Shown: positions 1 through 11,327 of the stretch, piece after piece | How the letters are laid out: every line of letters starts with the position of its first letter | Numbering within the stretch: the first letter of the stretch is position 1 | Made by a program: the position numbers and the translations under genes | The notes under the pieces: model-generated | What the model was told of the DNA's origin: nothing | Seen by the model: the letters and a program-made list of their open reading frames with translations, nothing else | Databases searched by the model: none | DNA from: Agarophyton chilense | Taxonomy: Eukaryota > Rhodophyta > Florideophyceae > Gracilariales > Gracilariaceae | Assembly: GCA_030374765.1 (NCBI GenBank) | Contig: JARGXX010000012.1 | Location: forward strand, 310,001-374,000 | Length of the DNA stretch: 64,000 bases | Reading direction: 5' to 3'

Positions 1-2311
1 ATTATCTTTTTTAAGCTTCCAAACCATTCAAATTAATTGTTCATGGAGCATCCAGGCAGAACAGGTCACGATTTGACTTTGCTGGCCAAGGAACACCACC
101 TCAAAAGGCAAGTTATCCACTGCGATCTATTCGGTTGAATAGCAATGCGACCCCGAAGAGAGTTCCTCCTATTTGTAGAGTTCATTTCAATCAAAACGGC
201 TTTATCGCGTCGATAGCCCAACTTTCAAAACAAGAAAAGCTCGCTTCCATACTTAGCTCTGCACAAATCTCAGGAGCAGCCTTCCGCCCATGCCAACTTT
301 TAATGCCTACACCGATCCCGTAGCTAATCCCAATATTCATGCGATCCCTTCCAAGCCGTTAACACTTCATGATTCCCATCGTTCCTTTCGATTTGCAACT
401 CGCGCGGGCCAAGTAGTTTCAAAAGCGAAGTATCGTGTTCCAGAAATGATACACCCCCGTCAATAATCAATTCCTTCGCCGGATTTTAAGGGAGACCACG
501 CCTTCCATTTCACCCGGAATCCATTTCAGTCGAAAAGGATTCGACTAACTCGGGCGTGGCTAAGAATGTGGCATCTGGCGTAGACGTATCGGTTTCAAAG
601 AAGAGACCCAGTACCAAAGAAGAGTTAGTAAGAGCTGGGACTGAAAATCATGAAGCCGAGAGGAGAAAGTTAAACCCTTAATGAAGGCTTGATAAGTAGG
701 GAAGGAATACAAAAGAAACGACAGATCGAGTAAATCTTAAAAAAATAAAGCAGAAAAGTTCGAAATCGGCTTTTTCCACGCCGGCTGTGCATCCCATTCG
801 GGTCACTCAACCTGTAAAAGTCACACAGGCTCACTCTGCACACTCTGTTAGAAATTTGTAGCTGTCTCAAGCGTTTCAGCGTGTTAAACCAGAACAGCCT
901 GTAAAGGTGACATCAACTGCCTCCGACTCCTGCGCGTGCATCATATTGTTTCGCTCATCGGTATCCACAGCAAGCAGCAGCTCGCAGAATTCTGGTGGGA
1001 GATTTTGAGGCCGGCAGCGGTGCGGTTTGCATTGGCATCGACATACAAATCGGAAGGTCGAATGGTGACCATCACAGATATGACCGCAGTGGTCACGCAG
1101 ATAACAAAAGCAGCAGGTGTTACGTTTGGAAAGCGCGCCAATTTTTGAACCTGACGATAATGACTGAAAAAAGGGAGGACTTGGACTGGAACCATTGGGC
1201 AGAGGTGCAACGATGTTTGAGCCTAATGTTTTTATTGGTCGAAATTCTAAAATACTATATAGCCATTGGCAGAGGGAGAATCGGCCTCCTGGTGCAATAG
1301 TAATGGAAACAAATGTCTGAGCCCAGACCTCTGGCTGGTCATTTTTGCGACAACGGCGACGTCGTGTCGATTCGGCATTTGCCTCTCATATGAGCCAATA
1401 ATTACAACATTGAAAGAGATTTGTAAACTTAGTCATTATTCCTAAATTTTTGCGCCGGGATGTTTTCAACAATCTCTTCATCTCTGGCGTCAACCTCCGA
1501 CACCATAAAAGATCGTCCACAATCTGTAGGAAACACCATTTTCACGCAGGTTTCTCACAGTTTGTGTAACATGTGAACATCTACTGATCCCCGATGTGTG
1601 GTCGGCAATAGAGCCCACACCCGCGCAAGTCTCGTTAAGTCAGAAAAAAAACTTTAAACGATTCTTTTCCAAACAATAAAATTTGAATGCATCTGTTGCA
1701 ATCGCTATAGAACTTTTGAAAAGAAGAATGACATTCATTATTGTTGTAGAAAAGGCCACCAAAAGATTTCCTTTAAAATATCTTTCGGTATTATCGATGA
1801 CTTCACGAGGCCACAACATTTTAATGGTGAATAACTTTCCCGGATTAAATCACAGTTTTATGTCTGTGTTCTGGGTCGATCGCTAAATGAGGTTTTTTAT
1901 CAGCCTTTGCAGCCGTATCCAACAAGAAACTCTTTTTTTTGTGAAAGATGGAGGACAACGGATACAGTAAGCAAGGAAATCCCGCATTTTTTCTGTTTCA
2001 AAAGTTTGCGAAGAGTACTGTTCATGTTATTCAAGAATTGATAGACATAACAGATCTCGTTAAGATAATTCGAATATGGAAAATAGGTTTGAAGTGACCG
2101 AATTGTATTTTAGATTGAATACTTCTTTACTGGCAATGTGCGTGCTCGACGCTTGAAATATCTACAAAGCTTATTGGAACAACTTGACTCCTACATCACA
2201 TGATTTTAATTGCAACCTTGCAGACGGATGAATAGATAACACCTGGGATACTACTAGATTCACGAAAAGAATATGAAAACAAGAAGATGAAATAGATAAT
2301 CCATATATAGC
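1..2311. other. Intergenic DNA, no gene recognised
   Basis: Only short open frames occur on either strand, none longer than about 100 codons, none with a recognisable motif and none with a composition like the real genes to the right. No tRNA or rRNA signature was seen. The stretch could hold decayed gene or transposon remnants that cannot be recognised by eye. Confidence 0.5.
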
Positions 2312-3206
2312 TGGTTTTTACTCGCATTCATTTGATTGAGACTGAAGAGCAACGTCCTCCAGGGAGGCTTTTGGGGACTTCAGTTTTTTCCGGAGCCTCC
2401 GGCGTGCAACCTCGTTATGAGTAGGAGTAATCCGTTTTCACGGCGATGGCCGGAACACCGGTGATGCATCGGCGGAACCGGGTGCCATACGCGTAGCCGC
2501 AGCGCCCGCGCGACACGTGGCCGCCAGATTGGCCCCTTTGTTAGACGGACATTTAGCTATTTAGGATAGACTTTACTTATTCTATTCTACGGTGACTACA
2601 GTACTTAGGCCGCCGGCCTCGCGGCGGCCGGTCCAGTAAAGTCTCCCCAACAAGGGTGATCTTGGTCTTCCAGATCTTGGCTCTGGGTCGAACCGCCTGC
2701 GCGGATATACAACTCCTTACGGAGGGATTTCCCGTGGTGCACGGCTTCCCAACCCCCTTGGACGTTCAAGCAGCTTTCGTGTTTTGGGTATCTTTTCCCA
2801 ATTTCGTGGTTCCGCCCGTGTATACGGTTTGCTACACCCGGCAGTGCCGGCTATTCCCGAGTCCCCTCTTGCGACTCGTGGTCAACCTCGCCCTCTTGCC
2901 TCCGTTCCCATTTTCCTCCCCTTTTCCTCCCCTTCATTGGGCAATTCCCGCTCGTGCGGCTCGCACTGACACCTGTCGTGCTCGCCGCTCTCGTGGGTTT
3001 TGCCTCCTCAGAGAATACGCAAGCACCGCTTCGGCGGATATTATCGGCTTCTTTCAGCCTCCCTGCGCCCGTCGCGACGGTTCGGCTCCGGGTTACACCC
3101 GGCATTGCGCGCCGATCCCTGGGAGGGCTCTACCGCGCCGGCTACCTCGAGAGAGGAAGATCCGGACGTCTTCGTAGGTTTTCCCCCTTGGGGGCATTGT
3201 CCTACA
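2312..3206 (+). mobile_element. Candidate solo LTR or LTR-like relic
   Basis: This GC-rich, pyrimidine-rich block differs sharply from its AT-rich flanks. An AT-rich promoter-like stretch at about 2550-2595 is followed by a GC palindrome at about 2610-2632 and then long C/T tracts. That layout resembles the LTRs of the two Ty3/gypsy elements further right. With these borders it begins TGG and ends ACA, and TAGC occurs immediately outside both ends (2308-2311 and 3207-3210), a possible 4-bp target duplication. The two intact elements in the window have 5-bp duplications, so the borders are tentative. The 173-codon open frame inside is probably fortuitous. Confidence 0.35.
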
Positions 3207-5916
3207 TAGCTCACTAACTAAATTTATATCTCTTCATCATTTTCAGTTTTTTTCAATCAATCTTTCTTGGTCCATGCAAATCAACATGTTATGGAGAATC
3301 CGACACGTTTTTATCGCTAAAAACATCTTTTTGCACCAAAGAAAACTTTCTTCTTGTAGAACCTGCGAACGGCCCTGGAAAAGCCCAAAAATCCGTTGTA
3401 TAATATTTTTGACTGCTTTTTGTACCTTTGTAAACCTTTTTTCGCCCTGATTATGAAACGTTTGAATCAAACGAGCAAAAATGGAATAGCCCATCGCAGA
3501 TATATTCCGTCATCAATCAACATAACTGTCTGTTATTTGAATGATGATGTATCTTAAAGTAAGAAAATAAGTTTAGGTCGTACGCACTGGTAAAGATAGA
3601 CGTGCAAAGAAGTGAAACTGCAAGCAATGTTTTATAATTGTTCGTGCAACATCATCCAATAAACAAATATCATACGTACAAATTGCGAACTCTTCATGCA
3701 TTTACTCTAATTGTTTCCGGTTTCCTTCGTTAGTGTTATAATGCGATCTTTGGAGTGCAGCAGGGCAGTGTTTCCGCGTGAGAAAGTCTTGAGATATGAA
3801 GAAATTAGATCGTGTAAAAGTTCGTAGAACATACCGCGAAAAACTCAAAAACGACGCCAAAAAAGAGTACAAAGGATGAGGCTGAAAATATTTTTTGATC
3901 CAAGTGCAAAGACTCCTATTAATTTTCTGCGTACCTGGTTTGCAGCTTATGCGCTTGGGATTGTGGTTCTTTTGAATTATGAGTGAAACTGCAAGTGACG
4001 CAGGAACAGCTGCGCCACAGGTGCGGACATACGTGAACATGTTTTCTTTCCTTTAATTCATGGCCATGTTGATGCGAATGATGGTGAGATTGCGAGAACT
4101 GCGATAATTTGGCGCAGGCAGTAGTTCGCTGGCCGCATGGGGACAAGGGTACATGCGTTTTGGTTTTTTTGTTATATGTATGCAGTCCGCAAAATGGTTG
4201 GCTGACGTTAAACGAACAGAAGGACGCTCATACTCAAGGTGGGACAAATAGCACCCGTCTGGTAGTCTTGCTCTTCAGACGCGTCGCTATAGTTCGTTGT
4301 ATTTTGAAGTCGGGTTGCTATGTTTTAACACACTAGTAGACTTGCTCTAACCCGTGTAGGCAAAAGAATTCATGTACTATGGTCAATTATCTTCCTCTTT
4401 GTGGGCGTGCATCGAAGTCTCCTCATGCGAGGCTCTTGTTGCCAATCACCTTAGTTTTTCCCCTGTAGCAACGTTGCTGCGATCATGTTGAGATGGTAGG
4501 TAAGGAATCATTTACTATACTCTACGAGTTTCGGTGTCGAACTGCATAGTTTGTTTGCAATATGGGGCATTTGGGTTCTTTGGTGTTTTTGTCTACTTAA
4601 CCTCTTTTCCCCACATGATTGAGTCTCAGGGTCCTCTCCATGTTCGTATCCTGTTTCTTTTCTGTAGTTGGTCTGGCATGTTTTCACCACATACCAACTA
4701 TATCGTCAACGGCGATCTTTGAACTGACCTGTCCCTTGTGTTCTGCAAGCTTATCTCACCCCATCCATTGTCAGAACACCATCAGTTGTTGCGGTTCGTG
4801 ATTTGGGTTTTGGGGCGTCATGCCCCGTCAGATGGAGGCGAGAGATAAGAAGGTTCACCATCGATGCAAGACACTTCGTCGCCAACACGTCTCCCCTTTC
4901 GCATGAATTCTTTTCTCATGAATATACAAAAAGATCATTCGATGCTCTTGTTTCTCACGTGAACAACACATGTCTGTGGGATTGAATACCTGGGCTCATT
5001 CATAGTGCTGAACGCTATCAGTTATTTTTCTCGGACTAGGGTCTCTAACGTAGATACATACTGTCTTGGCCAGACGAACGATAAGACAAAAACATGAAGA
5101 AATCATTTGAAAGCGGCCAACAAGGTACCAGCTTCTCTGAAGAAATCATATCTTTGAACGATTCGCGCTTAGTAGAAATCGGGTTCGTGTATTTCAAAAA
5201 TGGGAGAACGCAGTCGGATTCAGTGAAATGCACAGAAAGCAAACGACAAACAGCTACCGACGGCCCCTGTCACAAAAGGCTCTCGCAATTACTTGTCATC
5301 GCGCGAAAGAAATAACTGTCGGCAACAAGCGTCCATGAAAAACGCACTTGTTTGCAGATACGCCGCATGATCCCAACAGGTAGCAATGCTAACCCTTCGC
5401 TGGTAGCCTTAAAGGTTGTCACCGTTACAGCTCATCAACGTCATGCACACCAACAAGCAATACACTACCAATCAGCCTCCGTCTTTAGATACTCCAGCAA
5501 CCGCCAACAAATCTTCCTTCCACACGAGAGAGAGCGGACATCTGTATGCAAACCATCTGCGATGTCACGTAGCAAATTCACATGCTGCGTACATCCAGCT
5601 GATGTTTGTCGAGGCATACGTATCATCAACTCATCCTGAGCTCGTGTCAGCATTGCAAACATACAAACCGTTATCCACGATGCGTCGCTCACCTTCAATT
5701 GCCGTACAAACCCTAGGCCAAGGCTCATACATTCTGATGCAGCCAATCCGGCGACGAGCCCAAATCCATTCCCAAGCCGATGATCTTTGACCAAAAACAG
5801 AAGAATGCGCCATGCCTTCTTCGATCGCTTTACAAGCAGTTAAGCCGGAACTGTATTTTAAATATTAGTCTATGCAACATTGTTATAGAAACCTCACAGA
5901 ACCACAACCATCAATA
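3207..5916. other. Intergenic DNA, no gene recognised
   Basis: AT-rich sequence with only short, overlapping, motif-free open frames. It includes the 3' flank of the GLTSCR1-domain gene. Nothing supportable was found. Confidence 0.5.
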
Positions 5917-8900
5917 CTATCTGTCCTCCCCGTTTAACAAAGAACCCATAGCCAAGGCACCGACCTCCTGCTTCCTGTTATCCTTCTTCATTTCATTGCT
6001 ATCGTTCTGTTTCGCCTCATTCTCACCGTCTCGCTCATTAAACTCGTCACCATTTGATTTTTCCCCCGACAAGACGATTTGACTGAGTCCTACATTCTCC
6101 CCAACGTTGTCCCCCCCCTCGAGCGACTCGTCTATGCTCCCTGTTGTTACATTTACGCCATCCTGCAATCCATATGATTGTGGAGTGCCATCTGACGAAA
6201 CGCCATTCCGTTTTCCAGACGATAGGTTTTCATTCCCATTTAAACCGACATTCGTATCATTGTTGAATGGGGTGAACAACCCACTTTCGACGACAGCGGT
6301 TTCGACATCTTGCCCATTCGAACCATTTTGGGCAGATGAGCTATCCTCCATACCGGAGTCTGAGCCGACCGTTGCCAAAGTTAATTGGTTTTCCCCGTTT
6401 TGTTCCACTTCCGCGCTCAATTGTGAACCAACTCCCCCCGCAGTTGTCATCTGTATCGCGTCACCTAATTGAGCGTCGACTAAATTATGATCTCCCATGC
6501 CCACTTGTCCCACAATCATACCATCGGCTGATCCAGATTCTTCAATCTTCTGCTTAAGAGTTCCATCTTGCACTGAATCTCCCGGGCATCCAAGCCCGGG
6601 TTGAGTTGGCACGTATTGCTCAGTCCGGAGTTGTTCTGGCGTCCGATTACCAAGAAACACTTGAGATCTTGACGGTGCGACTTCTTCCCGATTTACAAGC
6701 CGTGCAACATTGCTATTGTTAGTTTCAAAAAACTCATCTCGGGTCGCATCAGCCCCTGTCAAACGCACAGAGTTCGCTTGTGCCATGGCACTGTTCTGGA
6801 CTCCCGATACTATTTGGGAAGAGCACGGCGTAGCCTGCCTCCACAACGCCGCTTGAGCACCAGCTGATACAATATCATGCGAAGCAGAAACGGAGCCATT
6901 TGATACGCCCAGCTTGACTGGCATAGACTGAAAAGAGTGACCCGGTCCAGGATGCAAAGGAAGATTTTGCGGCAATTGAGGTATTTGACTTGATTGTGAT
7001 GGTGAAAGTGCACCACTAACTGATAACCCTTCTTGCCTTTCACTCGACAACAAGTGACGCTGGCGGTTCAGTTCTTCTAACCTCTTTGCTTCAGCCTCTG
7101 CGGTCCGTCTCCGAGCCAAAGCGGCTTCTCTTCGCACGGTTTCTGTATAGTCATCGAGTAGTATTCGCTCCATCAAAATGGAATCTTCTGTTGTTAACGA
7201 GCTCTGACCAAGAACTGTCTCCTCACCAATGGCCTCGTAATTGCTATCATGAAGCCGGTCGCAATGCGCGCGAAGCTTTTTGTAAAAGCCACCGTACTTT
7301 TCACTGAGCACATCTGTGTGCTTCTTCCATTCCTCGGAAGATACTGACGAATCTTCAGGAGGAAGAAGCACGTGAAATGGAACAATTCGTTCAAACGCGT
7401 CGACTAAGCCTTGAAATGGGGTGGTGTAATCTGGATTGTGCACACGCAAGTAGTCATTCATTGGTCTAGCTTGCAGTCGTCTTTTCTTCTGAGTGGCTCG
7501 TTCTCTTAGTTCACGCTTGTGCAGCACTCGTTTGCGCTCGTCTTCAATCTTCTTTGCGTCGATTTCAAAACTAACCGGCACGTCCGGTTGCACAGGACGG
7601 CTATAAACTTGTGCTACTGGATTCATAGCGCTCGACGGCAAAAATTGTGAAGCATTGCGAGCTGGATCAGAGGTCCGCAATCCCGGAAGTTCTGTCTGTC
7701 GCGTGGACCCAATAGACTGGGTATCTTCAAACGATTGCGACATTGCATGATTTGGATTTGCTGGCGCGCCTGACGTAGATGAGGCGGCGCCGTTTACATC
7801 TGAAACACCGATGCTAGCGCGCTTCGGGCTCTGCCGCGGCGGTCGTTTGTTTGATGGAGAGCGCCGTCTTGAAGTAGAATTGCTGTGAGTTGCCTGCGAT
7901 GCTTGCGAATGAGATGAGTTGGCTTTTGACTTTTGAATTTGAAGGTGTTGTTGCGCCTGCAGTTGGCGAGATTGCAGTTGTGCTTGTAGGTGATGTTGAA
8001 GTTGTGGTGGGAGATTTGCAATGTTCTGAGAGAGACTTGCGGTGAGAGAATCCTGCGATGCAGCGGGATTAAACGGAAACGTAGAAATGGAATTGGGATC
8101 ATGAGCCTGCGGGCGCTGTGGGTTGAGGTGATGCTGATTGTACAATTGCTGCTTCTGAAGCAGTTGCTGCCTCTGATACAAGGCAGCGCTCTGAGATACG
8201 CTCGCGGATGCACCCAATGGCATATTGGGCTGCGATGACGCCAAAGGGGTAGGGCTTGCGCGTGAGTTGATTTGCATAGAAAACGGGGAATCAGAGCTTC
8301 GGGCTTGCATGATGGAAGAGTCGGGTTTGCCGCGTAAATAGTTGAGCTGTTTGCTTAGAGTGGCATAAATTTGAGGATCTCTTGTTCCGCGCAGCACTTG
8401 CTCTAAAGTAGCGGCATCGAACTGAGCGAGACGGGGATCACCACCCATTGTGGCCTGCTGACGGTGATTTTGTTGCTGGGGCGGGTGCAAAGGGGAAACA
8501 TTCGGGTCGGAACCATGCACCCGGGAAAATGGTGACGGAGAGGGATGACGGGAAGAGGGAACGGAGGCCTGTGGGTGGAGAAATGCGTGGTGTTGGGGCC
8601 GATGTTGTCGTTGTTGCTGCTGCAGTTGTTGCGGTTGCGTTTGTAGCGGCATTTTTTGTTGATGTGGTAGGAGAGCGGCGCGGAAAGGGTGTTGGGGTTG
8701 GGGCTGTTGAGGAAACTGTTGTTGGAAGAGAGCCGGATGGGACTGGATGAACATGTGGCCGGCGGGATGCTGTGAGATATGGTGTGGGAGCTGCGGAGGC
8801 TGCGCCGAAACACTCGGTGCAGGTGCAGGAAGAAGCGTAGGGGCAGCAGACTTTGGTCGGGGTCGCCGGGGTTGCGGTTTGCGAGGCTTCTTGTGAGCGG

Positions 8901-9048
8901 CAGTGGCAAGGGAGACGAGCGGGTGCTGCGGGGGTACAGGCGCAGATGCAGGTGGCGGCATAGGGTTGGAAAGCGGTTGGGAGGGGAAGGAGGACGGGTC
9001 AGTGTCGGGAGAAAGCTCGGAGAAGAGGCGGCGGTCCGGTTGGCTCAT
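5917..9048 (-). CDS. GLTSCR1/BICRA-domain protein, probable SWI/SNF (ncBAF-type) subunit
   Basis: The predicted protein has about 1043 residues and no introns. I start it at the ATG topped at 9048 (MSQPDRRLF) rather than at the open frame's upstream end near 9339, because the extra 97 residues look like translated 5' UTR. Residues about 30-500 are low-complexity Pro/Gln/Ser-rich. A basic, charged block at about residues 500-680 contains DYTTPFQGLVDAFERIVPFH, matching the conserved core of the GLTSCR1 domain, in which an acidic/aromatic stretch precedes DA-x2-R-hydrophobic-hydrophobic-P-[YF]-H. This domain is known from BICRA/BICRAL in animals and BRIP proteins in plants, subunits of BRD9-containing SWI/SNF remodellers. 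A helical Arg/Glu-rich stretch follows, then an acidic, Asn-rich tail. A nuclear chromatin-remodelling role is inferred from the domain alone. The stop is TAG at 5917-5919. Confidence 0.75.
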   Translation of the reverse strand: MSQPDRRLFSELSPDTDPSSFPSQPLSNPMPPPASAPVPPQHPLVSLATAAHKKPRKPQPRRPRPKSAAPTLLPAPAPSVSAQPPQLPHHISQHPAGHMFIQSHPALFQQQFPQQPQPQHPFRAALLPHQQKMPLQTQPQQLQQQQRQHRPQHHAFLHPQASVPSSRHPSPSPFSRVHGSDPNVSPLHPPQQQNHRQQATMGGDPRLAQFDAATLEQVLRGTRDPQIYATLSKQLNYLRGKPDSSIMQARSSDSPFSMQINSRASPTPLASSQPNMPLGASASVSQSAALYQRQQLLQKQQLYNQHHLNPQRPQAHDPNSISTFPFNPAASQDSLTASLSQNIANLPPQLQHHLQAQLQSRQLQAQQHLQIQKSKANSSHSQASQATHSNSTSRRRSPSNKRPPRQSPKRASIGVSDVNGAASSTSGAPANPNHAMSQSFEDTQSIGSTRQTELPGLRTSDPARNASQFLPSSAMNPVAQVYSRPVQPDVPVSFEIDAKKIEDERKRVLHKRELRERATQKKRRLQARPMNDYLRVHNPDYTTPFQGLVDAFERIVPFHVLLPPEDSSVSSEEWKKHTDVLSEKYGGFYKKLRAHCDRLHDSNYEAIGEETVLGQSSLTTEDSILMERILLDDYTETVRREAALARRRTAEAEAKRLEELNRQRHLLSSERQEGLSVSGALSPSQSSQIPQLPQNLPLHPGPGHSFQSMPVKLGVSNGSVSASHDIVSAGAQAALWRQATPCSSQIVSGVQNSAMAQANSVRLTGADATRDEFFETNNSNVARLVNREEVAPSRSQVFLGNRTPEQLRTEQYVPTQPGLGCPGDSVQDGTLKQKIEESGSADGMIVGQVGMGDHNLVDAQLGDAIQMTTAGGVGSQLSAEVEQNGENQLTLATVGSDSGMEDSSSAQNGSNGQDVETAVVESGLFTPFNNDTNVGLNGNENLSSGKRNGVSSDGTPQSYGLQDGVNVTTGSIDESLEGGDNVGENVGLSQIVLSGEKSNGDEFNERDGENEAKQNDSNEMKKDNRKQEVGALAMGSLLNGEDR

Positions 9049-9686
9049 GGTAGGAAGGGAGAGAGAGAGGGCCGCGTGGGCGCGGAGGCGCCAGTCGGCG
9101 CGGTTTGATCGGGCGGCTGCGAGCGATGGGATGGGTGCGGACAGGCTCCCTCTCGGACGCGTAGCCACGTCGATGAACAACGCTGCGCTTTCTTTTAGCG
9201 CGCTTTTTGCGCTTCGATTTGTGTGCGCCGATTCCGCGCCGCGGACCGGATGCGCCCACAGCTGCTGGACCACTCCGCCGCCAATGCCCACGCGCTTGAG
9301 GCCCGCGAATTGCTCCCAACTGTTCACAACGTTGTCCACGAAGGGTTTGCTAATATGCTGACTTTAACCCTCTTCCTCTGTGCCTCTTGTTTGCTTTCAG
9401 GGATACCTTCACTCCGCTAGAGCTGTTAAATGCGTTGCCCAACAATTTTGGGGAGCCGACAGGAATGCGATTACGCCCTTGGACACCCCCTCCATGCACA
9501 ACCAAATGCATGTTGCATAAAGCACGAGTGTAGGGGGGCATAAGCCTAATGGTTTTACGCAGAAAAGATGTGCACGGCGTGTGAAACTTTACTTTTCATC
9601 TTCAACCCCTAATCTTCAAACTTTTGAACTGTTGTACAAGCCCACAAGCCCACGCAATCACATGTCTCCACCACATTACATGGCGC
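9049..9686. other. Intergenic: promoter side of GLTSCR1-domain gene, 3' side of TFIIB gene
   Basis: This region separates two minus-strand genes. It should hold the promoter and 5' leader of the GLTSCR1-domain gene and the 3' end of the TFIIB transcript. No TATA box or other element could be assigned with confidence. Confidence 0.4.
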
Positions 9687-10709
9687 TTAAGGAGCCGGCA
9701 AGTCCGACACACTGATCGCACTCTCAAAGTCATCGGGGACAACTCCCTCAATATAGGGATAGAACAGGCGATATGTTGACTTAATTGTCACTTCTGCAGC
9801 CCCTGTAACATCCGCAATCTCCTTTGGCGTGCGCTTATGCTCATCCTTACAGAGAAGGGTTACAATATAGATACTTGTGGCCGCCAAGGTCGTATATGTC
9901 TTTCCGTGCAGCACCGGGTGATCCTGCATTTCAGTAGCCACTATATCCGCCGCGTTAACTACATCTCGCGGCAAGTCCAGAAAGTTGCAAAAACGCGTGA
10001 CAAAGTCGTCTGTACCGCGAACATACGTTGTTTTGGCGTCCGTCAGTTGACGCTCCATTTTCTTCACAGTGGCTCCGACGTTCTTTTTAGGCACGCCTGT
10101 CAACGCACAGATTTCCTTGTAGGAGCGCGCCACTTTTTGATTTCTACAAGCAATGAACAGACTGGAGGCGACAATTTCGTTCACTTCCTCTTCTCGAAGA
10201 GTTCTCGTCCTCACGCGCTTCTCGGGCTCACCTGGACTAGAAGTAATCTTTGTTGTCAAGTGGTCTTGATATCGCTTGAAGAGTTCTAAAGCTCGGTCAC
10301 TCACTGACTTGGCCAAATTAAGCCGTTCTCGATGTCTACTGATTCTTTGAATAACCTCCATCATTACCTTATCAGCAGCGGACGTCGCGTTTCTATTTTG
10401 TGCCCTATTTAGCGACACGCTAAGGGCACCACCGCCCTTTGCACCAGTTCCAATACTCGTACCGTGTTCAAACTCGAGCAATGGGTTGTTGGCCGGTCCC
10501 GCACGATTTGGGTCGTCTCCCTCTTCAGCAGTGAACGTTCGCCATTCAGTACCAAGGTCAAGTAATCTCTCTATGATGATGAGACCGCACCCCCTACAAT
10601 CTGCCGTGCCTTCTCTCCAGTTCTCGACGATGTCATCGGACCCACATTCAGGACATTCTTCTGGCATTTCCCGCTCCATCGGCGGAGCCAAGCTGGGCAT
10701 TCCATTCAT
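9687..10709 (-). CDS. TFIIB: Transcription initiation factor IIB
   Basis: The protein of about 340 residues has the full TFIIB plan. An N-terminal zinc ribbon (CPEC...CRGCG, residues about 19-42) is followed by the reader region around TEWRTF and two cyclin-like repeats (about 110-215 and 230-325). It recruits RNA polymerase II to TBP-bound promoters in the nucleus. The first ATG in the frame is topped at 10709 (MNGMPSLAPP); the frame is open for 12 more codons upstream without an ATG. Length fits the family (about 310-350). No intron is seen. The gene lies head to head with the sterol reductase gene, so the 618-bp gap probably holds both promoters. Confidence 0.93.
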   Translation of the reverse strand: MNGMPSLAPPMEREMPEECPECGSDDIVENWREGTADCRGCGLIIIERLLDLGTEWRTFTAEEGDDPNRAGPANNPLLEFEHGTSIGTGAKGGGALSVSLNRAQNRNATSAADKVMMEVIQRISRHRERLNLAKSVSDRALELFKRYQDHLTTKITSSPGEPEKRVRTRTLREEEVNEIVASSLFIACRNQKVARSYKEICALTGVPKKNVGATVKKMERQLTDAKTTYVRGTDDFVTRFCNFLDLPRDVVNAADIVATEMQDHPVLHGKTYTTLAATSIYIVTLLCKDEHKRTPKEIADVTGAAEVTIKSTYRLFYPYIEGVVPDDFESAISVSDLPAP

Positions 10710-11327
10710 TTTGTGAAAGGGTGATGATACAAGAACCAGTGCCAATTGGGGTGTTTCGCGCTCAAGGTGTTCGTAAGCGGCCGAGCTCTTCGTCTAAGGT
10801 ACCGAAAAAGCGGTCGAGCAATAAACTGCTTCTCTTCACTGGGGCAGTCACGGTCGCAACGTTTGAACGAACGTTAATGAGTAGGACAAATGGAAAGTGA
10901 CTGAACTTACGACATCCACTTATTCTTGGTAGGCAAGCAGTTGTGGGTTGTGCGCTCATATAAATATTTCTAGATTTATCTACTCTACTCCGTCTGATAG
11001 ACGTCATTTTATCTCTACGAGAGAAAAACCTGGTACACGTGTGGCGAGTTCTTTGCCTCAGACCTTGTCCTGATCTTCGCCAAAACTCTAAGGAGATGAC
11101 ATACGGATCCCTTGTAATACGAAGGAGTCGGGCCCACAGTAGTTCTATATACGGCATTCTCAAAGCCCTTATCGTGATCTGCAAAAGCTTTCGAGCGAAG
11201 AACTGTGCAAGGCCTGCAACTGATATGTGTGAGCATCAATCGCAAAGCCTATTGCTGATTTTGTGAAATCGCCGCATCTTGAACCTACTCTTCACGTAAA
11301 ACCCCTAAACCCCTAAAACCCTATGTG
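10710..11327. promoter_or_regulatory. Divergent promoter region between TFIIB and sterol reductase genes
   Basis: This is a head-to-head intergenic region of 618 bases. The notable element is a telomere-like C-rich run at 11298-11323 (AAACCCCTAAACCCC core), ending just before the plus-strand start codon. Promoter function is inferred from position. Confidence 0.5.
11298..11323 (+). promoter_or_regulatory. Telo-box-like repeat in the DHCR24 leader
   Basis: Three imperfect copies of an AAACCCCTA-type unit lie a few bases upstream of the start codon at 11328. In plants, short telomere-like boxes (AAACCCTA) occur near the transcription start of growth-related genes. Whether that applies here is unknown, and the unit here has four Cs in two copies and three in the last. 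Confidence 0.45.

Noticed and set aside
2656-3177. 173-codon open frame in the GC-rich block
   Set aside because: No motif, overlaps other frames, and the block looks like an LTR.
8403-8909. Open frames antisense or shifted within the GLTSCR1-domain gene
   Set aside because: They arise from the Gln/Pro/Ser-rich low-complexity coding sequence and carry no domain of their own.
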